The notes under the pieces are model-generated. The model searched no databases, was not told the origin of the DNA, and worked only from the letters and a program-made list of their open reading frames with translations. From Bacillota bacterium (GTDB lineage: Bacteria > Bacillota > Clostridia > Peptostreptococcales > Anaerovoracaceae), in assembly GCA_022770665.1 (NCBI GenBank), contig JALEHL010000034.1:1-63708 (forward strand): a DNA stretch of 63,708 bases. Direction: 5' to 3'. The position numbers and the translations under genes were made by a program. Below, piece by piece: positions 18,028-25,967 of the stretch. Numbering within the stretch: the first letter of the stretch is position 1; every line of letters starts with the position of its first letter.

Positions 18028-18066
18028 GGTATAACGGGAAAACAGCGGGAAACGAGGTAGCAGAAA

Positions 18067-19680
18067 GTGCAGGAGAAAATACAGGAAAGAGCGGAGGAAA
18101 AAGGGCAGACACCTGTTGTGCGGTTTGATCATGTATCCATGCAGTTTCCGGGTGTGCTGGCCAGCGACGATGTGTCACTGGAGATCCGGCAGGGTGAAGT
18201 TTTCGCCCTGGTCGGCGAGAATGGCGCGGGCAAAAGCACACTGATGAATCTGCTGTATGGAATTCATACGCCGACGGCTGGAGAAATCTATGTGAAGGGA
18301 AAAAAGCTGGTCCGCCATGAGCCGTCAGAGTCTATCGAAGCCGGCATCGGCATGGTGCATCAGCATTTTATGCTGGTTCCTTCCTTCACGGTGGCACAGA
18401 ACATCGTTCTGAGCCGGGAACCGCGAAAGTTGGGAATCTTCTGTGACCTGAAAAAAGCCGAAGAAGAGACCCGGCAGCTGGTGGAGGAATACGGGCTGAA
18501 GGTGGATCCGAAAGCTGTTGTCGGGGAAATCAGTGTGGGACTGCAGCAGCGGGTGGAGATCCTGAAGACCCTCCACCGCGGTGCGGAGATCCTGATTCTG
18601 GATGAACCGACCGCAGTGCTGACACCCCAGGAAACCGATGAACTGTTCGCTGTGATTCGCCGTATCGTCCGGGAAAAAAATATGACGGTCATCATCATCA
18701 CGCATAAACTGTACGAAGTGATGGCGATTTCCGACAGAGTCGGCGTCATGCGGCAGGGAAAGCTGATCGGCGTGGAAGAAACGAAAAATGTCAGTGAGCG
18801 TATCCTGGCATCGATGATGGTAGGGCGTGAGGTCCTGCTGGACCAGCTGGAGAAAACCGGGAAACCCGGACAGGTTCTGATCGATGTGCGGGATGTGCAT
18901 GCAGACGATAACCGGGGCCTTCCTGCAGTTAACGGCGTATCGCTGCAGGTGCGGGCAGGAGAAATCCTGGGGATTGCGGCGATCGAGGGAAACGGGCAGA
19001 GCGAGCTGCTGGAAGTGATAACCGGCATGCGGCCGCTGCGGCAGGGTCAGGTGTTCATTGCCGGGCAGAATGCGTCGGGAAAAGATCCGGGGCAGATTCG
19101 GGCCATGGGTCTGGCGCATATTCCGGAAGACCGGATCGCCACCGGCGTTTCCAGCCAGTCTTCCGTAAAGGAGAATCTGATCATCGGAAAAGAGCGGCAG
19201 CCTGATTTTGCAAAGAAAGGCATCCATCTGCGGCAGTCTTCCATTGCCCGGTATGCCTCAGACCTCTTCGCAAAATATGACCTGCGGGGTGCAGGCATCG
19301 AGACAGAGGCCGGTTCGCTGTCTGGCGGTAATATGCAGAAAGTGGTAGTTGCCCGGGAGTTCAGCTTCGACACACCGATTCTGGTCATCGCCCAGCCGAC
19401 CCGCGGTGTAGATATCGGCGCGATGGAATTCATTCATCAGCAGATTATCCGCAAGCGGAATGAAGGCTGCGCCATCCTTCTCGTCAGTGCGGATCTGGAT
19501 GAGGTACTGCGTCTTTCCGACCGAGTGATCACGATGTATGAGGGCAGAGTGACCGGTGAATTTCCAGCGGAAAAGATCGACAGGATGGAGATCGGATACT
19601 ACATGACAGGAAGCAGAAAGGAGGAAGTCGGCGGTGAAAGCGTTTATGAAGAAGATACTGAAAACACTGAAGAAAAATAG
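18067..19680 (+). CDS. BMP-type ABC transporter ATP-binding protein (double ABC domain)
   Basis: This 537-residue cytosolic ATPase has two ABC modules in one chain, as in NupO/YufO and sugar importers. The first module has GENGAGKST and Walker B ILILDEPTAVLT; the second has a degenerate Walker A (IEGNGQSE), signature LSGGNMQK and IAQPTRGVD. The start is a GTG with a modest GAGGTAGC upstream. The 3' end overlaps the next gene by 47 bases. The first site should be fully active; the second Walker A lacks the usual GKS/T, which is normal for this subfamily. Confidence 0.92.
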   Translation: MQEKIQERAEEKGQTPVVRFDHVSMQFPGVLASDDVSLEIRQGEVFALVGENGAGKSTLMNLLYGIHTPTAGEIYVKGKKLVRHEPSESIEAGIGMVHQHFMLVPSFTVAQNIVLSREPRKLGIFCDLKKAEEETRQLVEEYGLKVDPKAVVGEISVGLQQRVEILKTLHRGAEILILDEPTAVLTPQETDELFAVIRRIVREKNMTVIIITHKLYEVMAISDRVGVMRQGKLIGVEETKNVSERILASMMVGREVLLDQLEKTGKPGQVLIDVRDVHADDNRGLPAVNGVSLQVRAGEILGIAAIEGNGQSELLEVITGMRPLRQGQVFIAGQNASGKDPGQIRAMGLAHIPEDRIATGVSSQSSVKENLIIGKERQPDFAKKGIHLRQSSIARYASDLFAKYDLRGAGIETEAGSLSGGNMQKVVVAREFSFDTPILVIAQPTRGVDIGAMEFIHQQIIRKRNEGCAILLVSADLDEVLRLSDRVITMYEGRVTGEFPAEKIDRMEIGYYMTGSRKEEVGGESVYEEDTENTEEK

Positions 19681-20761
19681 GAATTATCTGATTTCGCTGG
19701 GGCTCAGCATTCTGGCAGCTTTTCTTCTGGGGGCGCTACTGATGCTGGTGACCGGTTATGATCCGATGAAAGGATACGCTGCCATGCTGAAGGGCGCATT
19801 CGGCTCCTCCCGGGTGTTCGGCAACACGCTGGCCAAGATGCTGACCCTCTGTCTTACGGGGCTGGCTACTGCAGTAGGGGCCAGAGCCGGACTCTTCAAT
19901 GTCGGCGGAGAAGGACAGCTGTATCTGGGCGGTATGGCGGCAACTGTGGTCGGAATCTGGCTCTGCGGTCTGCCCGCCGCTGTGGCGGTTCCACTGGCAT
20001 TTCTGGCTGCCGCAGCCGCCGGAGGCGCCTATGCCTGGGTTCCGGCTGCTCTGAAGGTGAAGCTGGGTGTCAGTGAAGTCATCGCGACAATCATGCTGAA
20101 TTCTGTGGCAATCTACTTCTGTACCTGGCTGTGCAACGGGCCGCTGAAGACGGCAGATAAAGGCCTTTCCGGAGCGACGGATGCCGTGCCGGACAATTTC
20201 GTTTTCGGACAGGTGATCGCCCGGTCCAACCTCAGCACAGCCATTTTTTACAGTGCAGTTATTGCGTTTCTCTGCTGGTATATCATGGAGAAGACCAGTA
20301 CAGGACTGGAAATGAAGGTGACGGGAGAAAATCCGCGGTTCGCGTTCTTTTCCGGGCTGAAGAAAGACCGGATCATGATCTGGTCCATGGTGGCATCCGG
20401 TGCCATCTGCGGTCTGGTGGGAATGTTTGAAGTGTACGGATATCAGCACCGGTTTCTGCCGACGATCAGCAATGAGTTTTTCTTTGACGGAATGCTTGTG
20501 GCCATGATTATGAATTACAGCCCGCTGGGCATCATACTGATGAGCTTCTTTTTCGCCGTGATCGATATCGGTGCCAGCGCGATGGAACTGTCCACGGGAA
20601 TTTCCCATGAGCTTTCCGATATCATTTTTGCGATCATCATCTTCCTGATGGCGGCAGAAGGCGGAATCTCCCGGGCATTCAGTGCCCGACAGCTGCAGAA
20701 AAAAGCGCGCAGACAGATCGGCGGCAGGGAGAAGGTATGCAGGGAGGTGGAGCCGAAATGA
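19634..20761 (+). CDS. BMP-type ABC transporter permease, first subunit
   Basis: This 375-residue membrane protein of the BPD_transp_2 family (NupP/YufP-like) has about nine hydrophobic helices. The family motif is visible as RAGLFNVGGEGQLYLGG. The GTG at 19634 is preceded by AGGAGG, eight bases away, within the ATPase gene. The stop overlaps the next start by ATGA. It forms the membrane channel with the next gene product. Confidence 0.9.
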   Translation: MKAFMKKILKTLKKNRNYLISLGLSILAAFLLGALLMLVTGYDPMKGYAAMLKGAFGSSRVFGNTLAKMLTLCLTGLATAVGARAGLFNVGGEGQLYLGGMAATVVGIWLCGLPAAVAVPLAFLAAAAAGGAYAWVPAALKVKLGVSEVIATIMLNSVAIYFCTWLCNGPLKTADKGLSGATDAVPDNFVFGQVIARSNLSTAIFYSAVIAFLCWYIMEKTSTGLEMKVTGENPRFAFFSGLKKDRIMIWSMVASGAICGLVGMFEVYGYQHRFLPTISNEFFFDGMLVAMIMNYSPLGIILMSFFFAVIDIGASAMELSTGISHELSDIIFAIIIFLMAAEGGISRAFSARQLQKKARRQIGGREKVCREVEPK

Positions 20762-21672
20762 ATCAGATTCTGGATGTATTTAATATGGGACTGCTGCAGA
20801 ATACGCTCCGCTCTGCCACACCGGTGATTCTGGCAGCCATGGGTGGTCTTCTGACGGAGCATGCCGGCATTATGAATATCGGTATGGACGGGATGATTCT
20901 GATGGGCGCATTCGCCGCGGTGGCGGTCAGTTTCGCGCTGTCCAGCGCGGCAATGGGGGTTGCGGCTGCGGTTGCGGCAGGGATTCTGGCCGGACTGTTT
21001 TTCGCTCTGTTTGTGGTGAAGCTGAAAAGCGATGAATTTATCATCGGCATGGCGCTGAACACGTTCGCAGGAGCACTGACCGTCTATCTCCTCCGCTCGA
21101 TTTTCGGTGTAAAGGGCACGTTCTCTGACAAGGGAATCGTCGGGCTGCCGAAGGTGCATCTGGACGTTCTGGATCATATTCCGTTCCTGGGGCAGCTTCT
21201 GAATGACAATTCCATCTTTGTCTATGTGACCTGGGGAATCGTGTTTCTGACCTGGCTGTTCCTGTACCGGACACCGTACGGTTTCTGGATGCGTGCAGCG
21301 GGAGAACATCCGCAGTCTCTGGAAACGGCCGGTGTCAGTCCGGTGCGGATGAAATTCCTTGCCAGCATCCTGTGCGGCATTCTGTGCGGCCTTGCCGGCG
21401 CCCATCTGTCTCTGGGATATCTGACGATGTTCACCGAGGGGATGAGCGGCGACCGGGGATTTATCGCATTTGCCTGTGTGCTGTTCGGTATGGCCAACCC
21501 GCCGAAAGTGTTTCTGGCGGCGCTGCTCTTTGGTTTCCTGCAGGCGCTGGGACTGCGGCTGCAGAGTGCAGGCGTGCCGGCGGATCTGACTTCGATCATT
21601 CCTTATGCCTCTACGGTACTGATGATGGTCTATGTGGTGGTCAGCGGAAAGAAAAAGAAGAAAAAACGGTAG
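20758..21672 (+). CDS. BMP-type ABC transporter permease, second subunit
   Basis: This 304-residue membrane permease (NupQ/YufQ-like) carries the matching family motif EHAGIMNIGMDGMILMG and about eight to nine helices. The ATG at 20758 is preceded by GGAGGTGG and overlaps the preceding stop; the earlier in-frame ATG at 20737 is less likely. The C-terminus ends in a Lys-rich cluster. It completes the four-gene importer. Confidence 0.9.
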   Translation: MNQILDVFNMGLLQNTLRSATPVILAAMGGLLTEHAGIMNIGMDGMILMGAFAAVAVSFALSSAAMGVAAAVAAGILAGLFFALFVVKLKSDEFIIGMALNTFAGALTVYLLRSIFGVKGTFSDKGIVGLPKVHLDVLDHIPFLGQLLNDNSIFVYVTWGIVFLTWLFLYRTPYGFWMRAAGEHPQSLETAGVSPVRMKFLASILCGILCGLAGAHLSLGYLTMFTEGMSGDRGFIAFACVLFGMANPPKVFLAALLFGFLQALGLRLQSAGVPADLTSIIPYASTVLMMVYVVVSGKKKKKKR

Positions 21673-21780
21673 GAATCTCTGTGATTCTGTGATAAAATAA
21701 AAGAACGTACTGCGATCGGGAGAAAGCCGGGCGTGTATGTTTTGAGAAATAAAATAAGAAAGAATAAAGGGGAAAAACCA

Positions 21781-22890
21781 ATGAAAAAAAGTATTTCAGC
21801 ACTGCTGGTTCTGACGATGTGCTTCTGCCTGTTCGGACTGACCGGATGCGGTGAAAAGGCGGCGGATGTGGAGAATCCGTATGCGGATCTGGATATGACG
21901 GAATATGTGACGCTGCCGGATTACGACAAGTACACGACTTCCGAGCCGCAGGTGGAGGAAGTCAGCGAGGAAGAAGTTGAAACGGAGATCAGCGCCCGTC
22001 TGGAGGAAGCGGCAACGACGGAAAGTGTCAAGGAAGGCACTGTGGAAAAAGGGGATAAAGTGAAGATCACCTATCATGGAACCTTATCCGACGGATCGAC
22101 CAAGGACGGACTGAACAATGAACAGGGTTATGAAATGACGCTGGGTTCCGCCAATATGATCGACGGATTCCAGGAGGGTCTGTACGGAGCGAAGATCGGT
22201 GAGACGGTGACGCTGAACCTGCAGTTCCCGGATCCGTACAGTCCGGATGAGGAGCTGTCCGGCCAGCCGGTCACCTTTAAAGTGAAGGTGATCAGCAAGG
22301 AAGTGGAAGTGGTTCCGGAGCTGGATGAGGAGTTTGTGAAGGCAAACAGCGATGCGAAAACGGTGGAGGAGTACCGCCAGTCGGTGAAAGATGACCTGGA
22401 GAAGGAGGAATATGACAGCCAGCTCACGGATCTGAAGCAGGAGATCTTCAATCAGATCAGCGAGGAGACAGAAGTTCTGAAGTATCCGGAAGAGCGGGTG
22501 AACGCCAAGGCCGAAGAGCTGGATTCCTACTACAGAAATTATGCGCAGCAGTACGGATATGCCGAGGATGAATGGGAGAAGTTCCTGGATGACTGTTTCA
22601 AGATGGATCAGGAGGAATTCGACGAACAGGTCAAGCTGGCGGCGCAGAATGAAGTGAAGAACGAGATGATCGTGTATGCCATCGCAGCGAAGGAAAAGAT
22701 CACCCTGACGCAGAAAGAATATCAGCAGGCGCTGGATGACCTGCTGGATTCAACCGGTCTGGACGCGGAAAACTTCGAGTCTTATGTTGGAATGACCGTG
22801 GAAGAATATGCAAAGCAGTACAACATGGGTGTCAATGTGCTGCTGACCAAAGAGCTGGATACGATCTACGATCGTCTGGAAAAGAAATAG
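21781..22890 (+). CDS. Membrane-anchored trigger-factor-like peptidyl-prolyl isomerase lipoprotein
   Basis: This 369-residue exported lipoprotein has lipobox LTGC with Cys23. An FKBP-type isomerase domain lies at about 85-180 (VKITYHGTLSDGS, then GSANMIDGFQEGLYGAKIGE and LQFPDPY). A trigger-factor-like helical C-terminal region follows (EEYRQSVKDDLEKEEYD...), but the ribosome-binding N-terminal domain is absent. That architecture suggests a foldase acting outside the membrane, comparable in role to PrsA. The ATG at 21781 has AAAGGGG upstream; an earlier frame start at 21733 would spoil the signal. It follows the importer after 108 bases and ends at a terminator. Confidence 0.85.
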   Translation: MKKSISALLVLTMCFCLFGLTGCGEKAADVENPYADLDMTEYVTLPDYDKYTTSEPQVEEVSEEEVETEISARLEEAATTESVKEGTVEKGDKVKITYHGTLSDGSTKDGLNNEQGYEMTLGSANMIDGFQEGLYGAKIGETVTLNLQFPDPYSPDEELSGQPVTFKVKVISKEVEVVPELDEEFVKANSDAKTVEEYRQSVKDDLEKEEYDSQLTDLKQEIFNQISEETEVLKYPEERVNAKAEELDSYYRNYAQQYGYAEDEWEKFLDDCFKMDQEEFDEQVKLAAQNEVKNEMIVYAIAAKEKITLTQKEYQQALDDLLDSTGLDAENFESYVGMTVEEYAKQYNMGVNVLLTKELDTIYDRLEKK

Positions 22891-22917
22891 ACAGAGAACA
22901 GAACAGGAAACCTGAGA

Positions 22918-22968
22918 AGGGGTTGCCGCATGAACGGGGATTAAGCGTTAGGCGGCGCCCCTCTTTCA
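22918..22968 (+). terminator. Intrinsic terminator after the foldase lipoprotein gene
   Basis: AGGGG-T-TGCCGC pairs with GCGGC-G-CCCCT, and a CTTTCATTT tail follows. The loop is long, at about 22 bases. Confidence 0.65.
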
Positions 22969-23103
22969 TTTGTTGGAATGATGGAAGATTGATGGATTTC
23001 GATCGGGTGCTTTTCTGTAAGTCCTGAGACGAATTGTCAAAGACTTTTTACCAACTAAACTTTTCGTAGAGCAAGAAAAATCACGGTCTAAACCATGCGT
23101 CGG

Positions 23104-23132
23104 TTGACGTGTGCCTCTCTGCACTGTATATT
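23104..23132 (+). promoter_or_regulatory. Sigma-A-type promoter for the XRE regulator gene
   Basis: TTGACG at 23104-23109 and TATATT at 23127-23132 are separated by 17 bases. Confidence 0.75.
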
Positions 23133-23163
23133 ATGAGCAGACAAACGCAAAGGAGGCATGATT

Positions 23164-23739
23164 ATGGACGCAAAAAAATTTGGTGTGTTCATTGCAACAT
23201 TGAGAAAAGAAAATAATATGACGCAAGTTGACTTGGCGAAAAAATTACAAGTTACCGATAAGGCTGTAAGCAAATGGGAACGAGGTTTCGGTTTTCCAGA
23301 CATAAACTCCATTGAACCATTAGCCGATGCGCTGGGGGTAAGCGTATTGGAGATTATGCGTTCTGAAAAAATCGAAGAAACAGCGGTTACACAAGATACT
23401 GCTTCAGCGGCTTTGACGGATACTTTTGAACTTGTGAAGCTCCAACGTAAAGCCGAACGAAAATCCATTGTAAAAATTGCAGGGTGCGTTGCCGCCATCT
23501 TGTCTTTGATATTCCTGATTGACGGCATGGGCTGGCTCGGCTTTGCAATGGCGTATTTTCCTGTAATCTGTCTTTTGGGAAGTATCGCCCTTGTGTTCTA
23601 TGGAGCTTGGCGAAAGAAAAATAAACTGCCATGCGTACAGACTTTTGTTCTGGCGATCGTAATGCTGTTAATTCCTGTTGCATTGGTTGTTTTCTTATTC
23701 CTTGCGGGATATTCAGGACTTGCACCTATTCCAGAGTAA
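23164..23739 (+). CDS. XRE-type DNA-binding protein with membrane helices
   Basis: This 191-residue protein has an N-terminal Cro/CI helix-turn-helix at about 5-60 (MTQVDLAKKLQVTDKAVSKW, then a GFPDINSIEPLADALGVS segment). A linker leads to three or four hydrophobic helices at about 100-120, 124-145 and 155-180. Membrane-anchored XRE proteins of this shape are common in Clostridia and often sit with transporters or resistance genes; none is adjacent here. AGGAGG lies seven bases before the ATG at 23164. Codon use is clearly more AT-rich than in the neighbouring genes, suggesting recent acquisition. The target is unknown. Confidence 0.85.
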   Translation: MDAKKFGVFIATLRKENNMTQVDLAKKLQVTDKAVSKWERGFGFPDINSIEPLADALGVSVLEIMRSEKIEETAVTQDTASAALTDTFELVKLQRKAERKSIVKIAGCVAAILSLIFLIDGMGWLGFAMAYFPVICLLGSIALVFYGAWRKKNKLPCVQTFVLAIVMLLIPVALVVFLFLAGYSGLAPIPE

Positions 23740-23849
23740 ATGTGACATAATGGAAGAAGGCAAGGCGGCAACATTAAGGGATCTATAAAACCTTTGACGT
23801 CTTTGCCACATTTGCCGTGTTCTTGTTGTCCGTTTCGGAGATAGCAGAC

Positions 23850-23876
23850 CGGATCCCGGGCGCATCCCGGGATCCG
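23850..23876. repeat. Perfect 11-bp inverted repeat
   Basis: CGGATCCCGGG at 23850-23860 and CCCGGGATCCG at 23866-23876 flank a five-base loop. It is a very stable hairpin without a T-run, perhaps a 3' end for the XRE transcript or a DNA site. It directly abuts the paired-motif array. Confidence 0.8.
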
Positions 23877-24080
23877 CTTAACCATTTCTGGAAATTCTGC
23901 ATTTCAGGTTAACCGATTCCGGCTTCTGCCGCCGCTGCCGTTTCTTTTTTTAACCGTCTGGTCGAAAACGCTGCAAAATGGTTAACTTTTTTGGCTCTTT
24001 TGGAGGCGCACGGCACCCGTCAGCCTCCGTTTTTCCTATTCACGTTAACCCGTTTTTTCGTTTTTGCAAATTCGGTTAAC
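23877..24080. repeat. Array A: three TTAACC-N23/24-GGTTAA elements in a noncoding stretch
   Basis: TTAACC at 23878, 23950 and 24045 is matched by GGTTAA at 23907, 23980 and 24074, giving cores of 23, 24 and 23 bases. The cores differ, but each has a TGCA followed by an A/T-rich segment just before the right motif. One half-site (23907-23914) is the full palindrome GGTTAACC. No gene is seen between 23740 and 24468; this 729-base stretch holds the hairpin, this array and the glycine riboswitch. Confidence 0.6.
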
Positions 24081-24205
24081 TGCGTTCCCTGCATTAACTG
24101 CATTCACTGCATGGAACCGGGCACACGACAGAAAAAGCTGCCGCATTCCGGTTTCCCGATCATGCGACAGTCCCTGCTCGATTGTTGAATAATAACAAAA
24201 AAATC

Positions 24206-24234
24206 TTGCATGGCATGTGGAAACATGATATAAT
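24206..24234 (+). promoter_or_regulatory. Sigma-A-type promoter for the glycine riboswitch transcript
   Basis: TTGCAT at 24206-24211 and TATAAT at 24229-24234 are separated by 17 bases. Confidence 0.85.
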
Positions 24235-24240
24235 GAATCA

Positions 24241-24400
24241 TACTCTCTGGAGAGCACCGAAAGGTCGCCGAAGGGTTAAGCAGGAGACATGAGCAATCTC
24301 CTGTGATATCTCAGGCAAAGAGGACAGAGCCAATGGAGCAACACCTGAATAGCTTATGTCATCTCTCTGGAAGTCGAAATCGAAAGTTTCGGCTTTTTTG
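24241..24400 (+). promoter_or_regulatory. Glycine riboswitch (single clear aptamer plus expression platform)
   Basis: The aptamer has the conserved core: CTCTGGAGAG at the 5' side, CGCCGAAGGG, a variable hairpin (GCAGGAGA/TCTCCTG), then CTCAGGCAAAGAGGACAGAG closing P1. Downstream, 24332-24370 is not a clear second aptamer; it may be the 'ghost' partner of singleton riboswitches. CTCTCTGG occurs both at 24243-24250 and at 24363-24370, so the AGAG strand of P1 could pair with either, giving a strand-exchange switch before the terminator. It controls the symporter gene that follows. Confidence 0.88.
24371..24399 (+). terminator. Riboswitch-controlled terminator
   Basis: AAGTCGAAA pairs with TTTCGGCTT (one G-T wobble), followed by TTTTTG. 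It lies between aptamer and symporter gene. Confidence 0.8.
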
Positions 24401-24468
24401 TTTTGCTTAAATATGCGGCTGCGCCGGAGAAAGGCGGTGTGACAGCCAAGAAAAAGAGGAGATGGAAA

Positions 24469-25890
24469 ATGACTTTTATGGAATTTCTGAAAGCGGCAGA
24501 CAACATCGCATGGGGCGTGCCGATGCTGTGTCTGATCATGGGAACCGGCATCCTGCTGACGATCCGCCTGAAGGGCCTTCAGCTGCGGAAGCTGGGACTG
24601 GCACTGAAGTACATGGTGAAGAATGAGGAAGACGGAGAAGGCGAAGTATCCAGCTTCGGCGCTCTCTGCACAGCCATGTCCGCAACCGTCGGAACGGGGA
24701 ATATTGTAGGCGTGGCGAGCGCGATTCTTGCCGGCGGACCGGGAGCCCTGTTCTGGATGCTTCTGGCAGCCTGCCTCGGGATGGCAACCAAGTATTCCGA
24801 GGGCCTGCTGGCAGTGAAATACAGAACGATTGATGCAGACGGCCATGCGCTGGGCGGACCGTTTTATTACATAGAAAAAGGAATGGGGAGCCGCTGGAAG
24901 TGGCTGGCGAAACTCTTCGCGTTCTTTGGCGTGGGAGCAGGACTTCTTGGAATCGGCACGATCACCCAGGTCAATGGTGTGGCCAATGCGGTGAAGAATT
25001 TCGCGGATCCGGATAACAGCCACATTGCCTTCACGATCGGAGGAAACAGCTATTCCTGGGCTATTGTGATCGCAGCGGTTGTGGTTGCTGTGGCGACAGC
25101 GCTGGTTGTCATCGGAGGCATCCAGAGAATTGCTTCCGTTTCCACGATCATCGTCCCGTTTATGATCGTAACGTATGTCGTGATCTGCATAGCGATTCTG
25201 ATCAATAATGCGGCAGAAATCCCGGCTGCAGTCGTATCGATCTTTGAGGGTGCGTTTGGTCTCCGTGCGGCTGCCGGCGGCGCGATGGGTGCGATTTTTA
25301 TCGCCATGCAGAAAGGTGTGGCCCGCGGTGTCTTCTCCAATGAAGCCGGCCTGGGTTCCGCGCCGATCGCAGCTGCTGCGGCGCAGACAAAGGAACCTGC
25401 CCGTCAGGGTCTGGTTTCCATGACGGGAACCTTTATGGACACCATCGTCGTCTGCATGATGACCGGGCTGACCATTCTGGTCACCGGCTCCAACACGGTG
25501 AAAGGTCTGGAAGGAGCAGCTGTTACAGCAAACGCATTCGGCGTCGGCCTGCCGTGGAACAGCCAGGTGGGATCGTTTATTCTGATGCTGTGTCTGGCTT
25601 TCTTCGCGTTTACGACAATTCTGGGCTGGGACTACTATTCCGAACGCTGCCTGGAATACCTGGCCGGCGGAAAGAAGAAAGGCGTCCTGACCTGCTACCG
25701 CTGGCTGTACATCCTGGCTGTGCTGATCGGACCGTTCCTGACTGTGGAGGCAGTATGGACCATCGCAGATATCTTTAACGGGTTCATGGCCATCCCGAAC
25801 CTGATCGCACTGGTTGCTCTGAGCGGCGTCGTGGCGGCGGAAACGAAGAGCTACTTTGACAGACTGGGAAAAGAACCGCGTCTGAAGTAG
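24469..25890 (+). CDS. Sodium:alanine/glycine symporter family protein (AGCS)
   Basis: This 473-residue inner-membrane transporter has about 10-11 helices. Family signatures include GLQLRKLG, the SSFGALCTAMSATVGTGNIVGVA motif near residues 60-80, the GGPFYYIEKG segment, and VFSNEAGLGSAPIAAAAA near 290. It imports alanine or glycine with Na+. The glycine riboswitch just upstream strongly suggests that glycine is a physiological substrate or signal. The start chosen has AGAGGAG at the right distance; an upstream in-frame ATG at 24403 would begin inside the expression platform. Confidence 0.93.
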   Translation: MTFMEFLKAADNIAWGVPMLCLIMGTGILLTIRLKGLQLRKLGLALKYMVKNEEDGEGEVSSFGALCTAMSATVGTGNIVGVASAILAGGPGALFWMLLAACLGMATKYSEGLLAVKYRTIDADGHALGGPFYYIEKGMGSRWKWLAKLFAFFGVGAGLLGIGTITQVNGVANAVKNFADPDNSHIAFTIGGNSYSWAIVIAAVVVAVATALVVIGGIQRIASVSTIIVPFMIVTYVVICIAILINNAAEIPAAVVSIFEGAFGLRAAAGGAMGAIFIAMQKGVARGVFSNEAGLGSAPIAAAAAQTKEPARQGLVSMTGTFMDTIVVCMMTGLTILVTGSNTVKGLEGAAVTANAFGVGLPWNSQVGSFILMLCLAFFAFTTILGWDYYSERCLEYLAGGKKKGVLTCYRWLYILAVLIGPFLTVEAVWTIADIFNGFMAIPNLIALVALSGVVAAETKSYFDRLGKEPRLK

Positions 25891-25924
25891 AGGCAGCACA
25901 TTCGAAATTAATCTGTATTATTCT

Positions 25925-25964
25925 CCTCCCGTATGGTATACTTTTTCCATACGGGAGGTTTTAT
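25925..25964 (+). promoter_or_regulatory. 12-bp perfect hairpin with T-run covering -10 and Shine-Dalgarno of the response regulator gene
   Basis: CCTCCCGTATGG at 25925-25936 and CCATACGGGAGG at 25947-25958 are perfect inverted arms around TATACTTTTT, then TTTTATGTT and the ATG at 25968. It can serve as terminator of the symporter transcript. It also contains a possible -10 (TATACT, 25937-25942), and its right arm is the ribosome-binding site GGGAGG of the next gene. Confidence 0.75.
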
Positions 25965-25967
25965 GTT

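Noticed and set aside
23877-24080. Array A as a CRISPR remnant
   Set aside because: Repeat interiors are not conserved, spacer lengths differ widely and no cas genes are in the window.
24238-25899. 553-codon open frame opposite the symporter gene
   Set aside because: It spans the riboswitch and the entire antisense of a well-supported transporter; the His/Arg/Gln-rich composition is typical of shadow frames.
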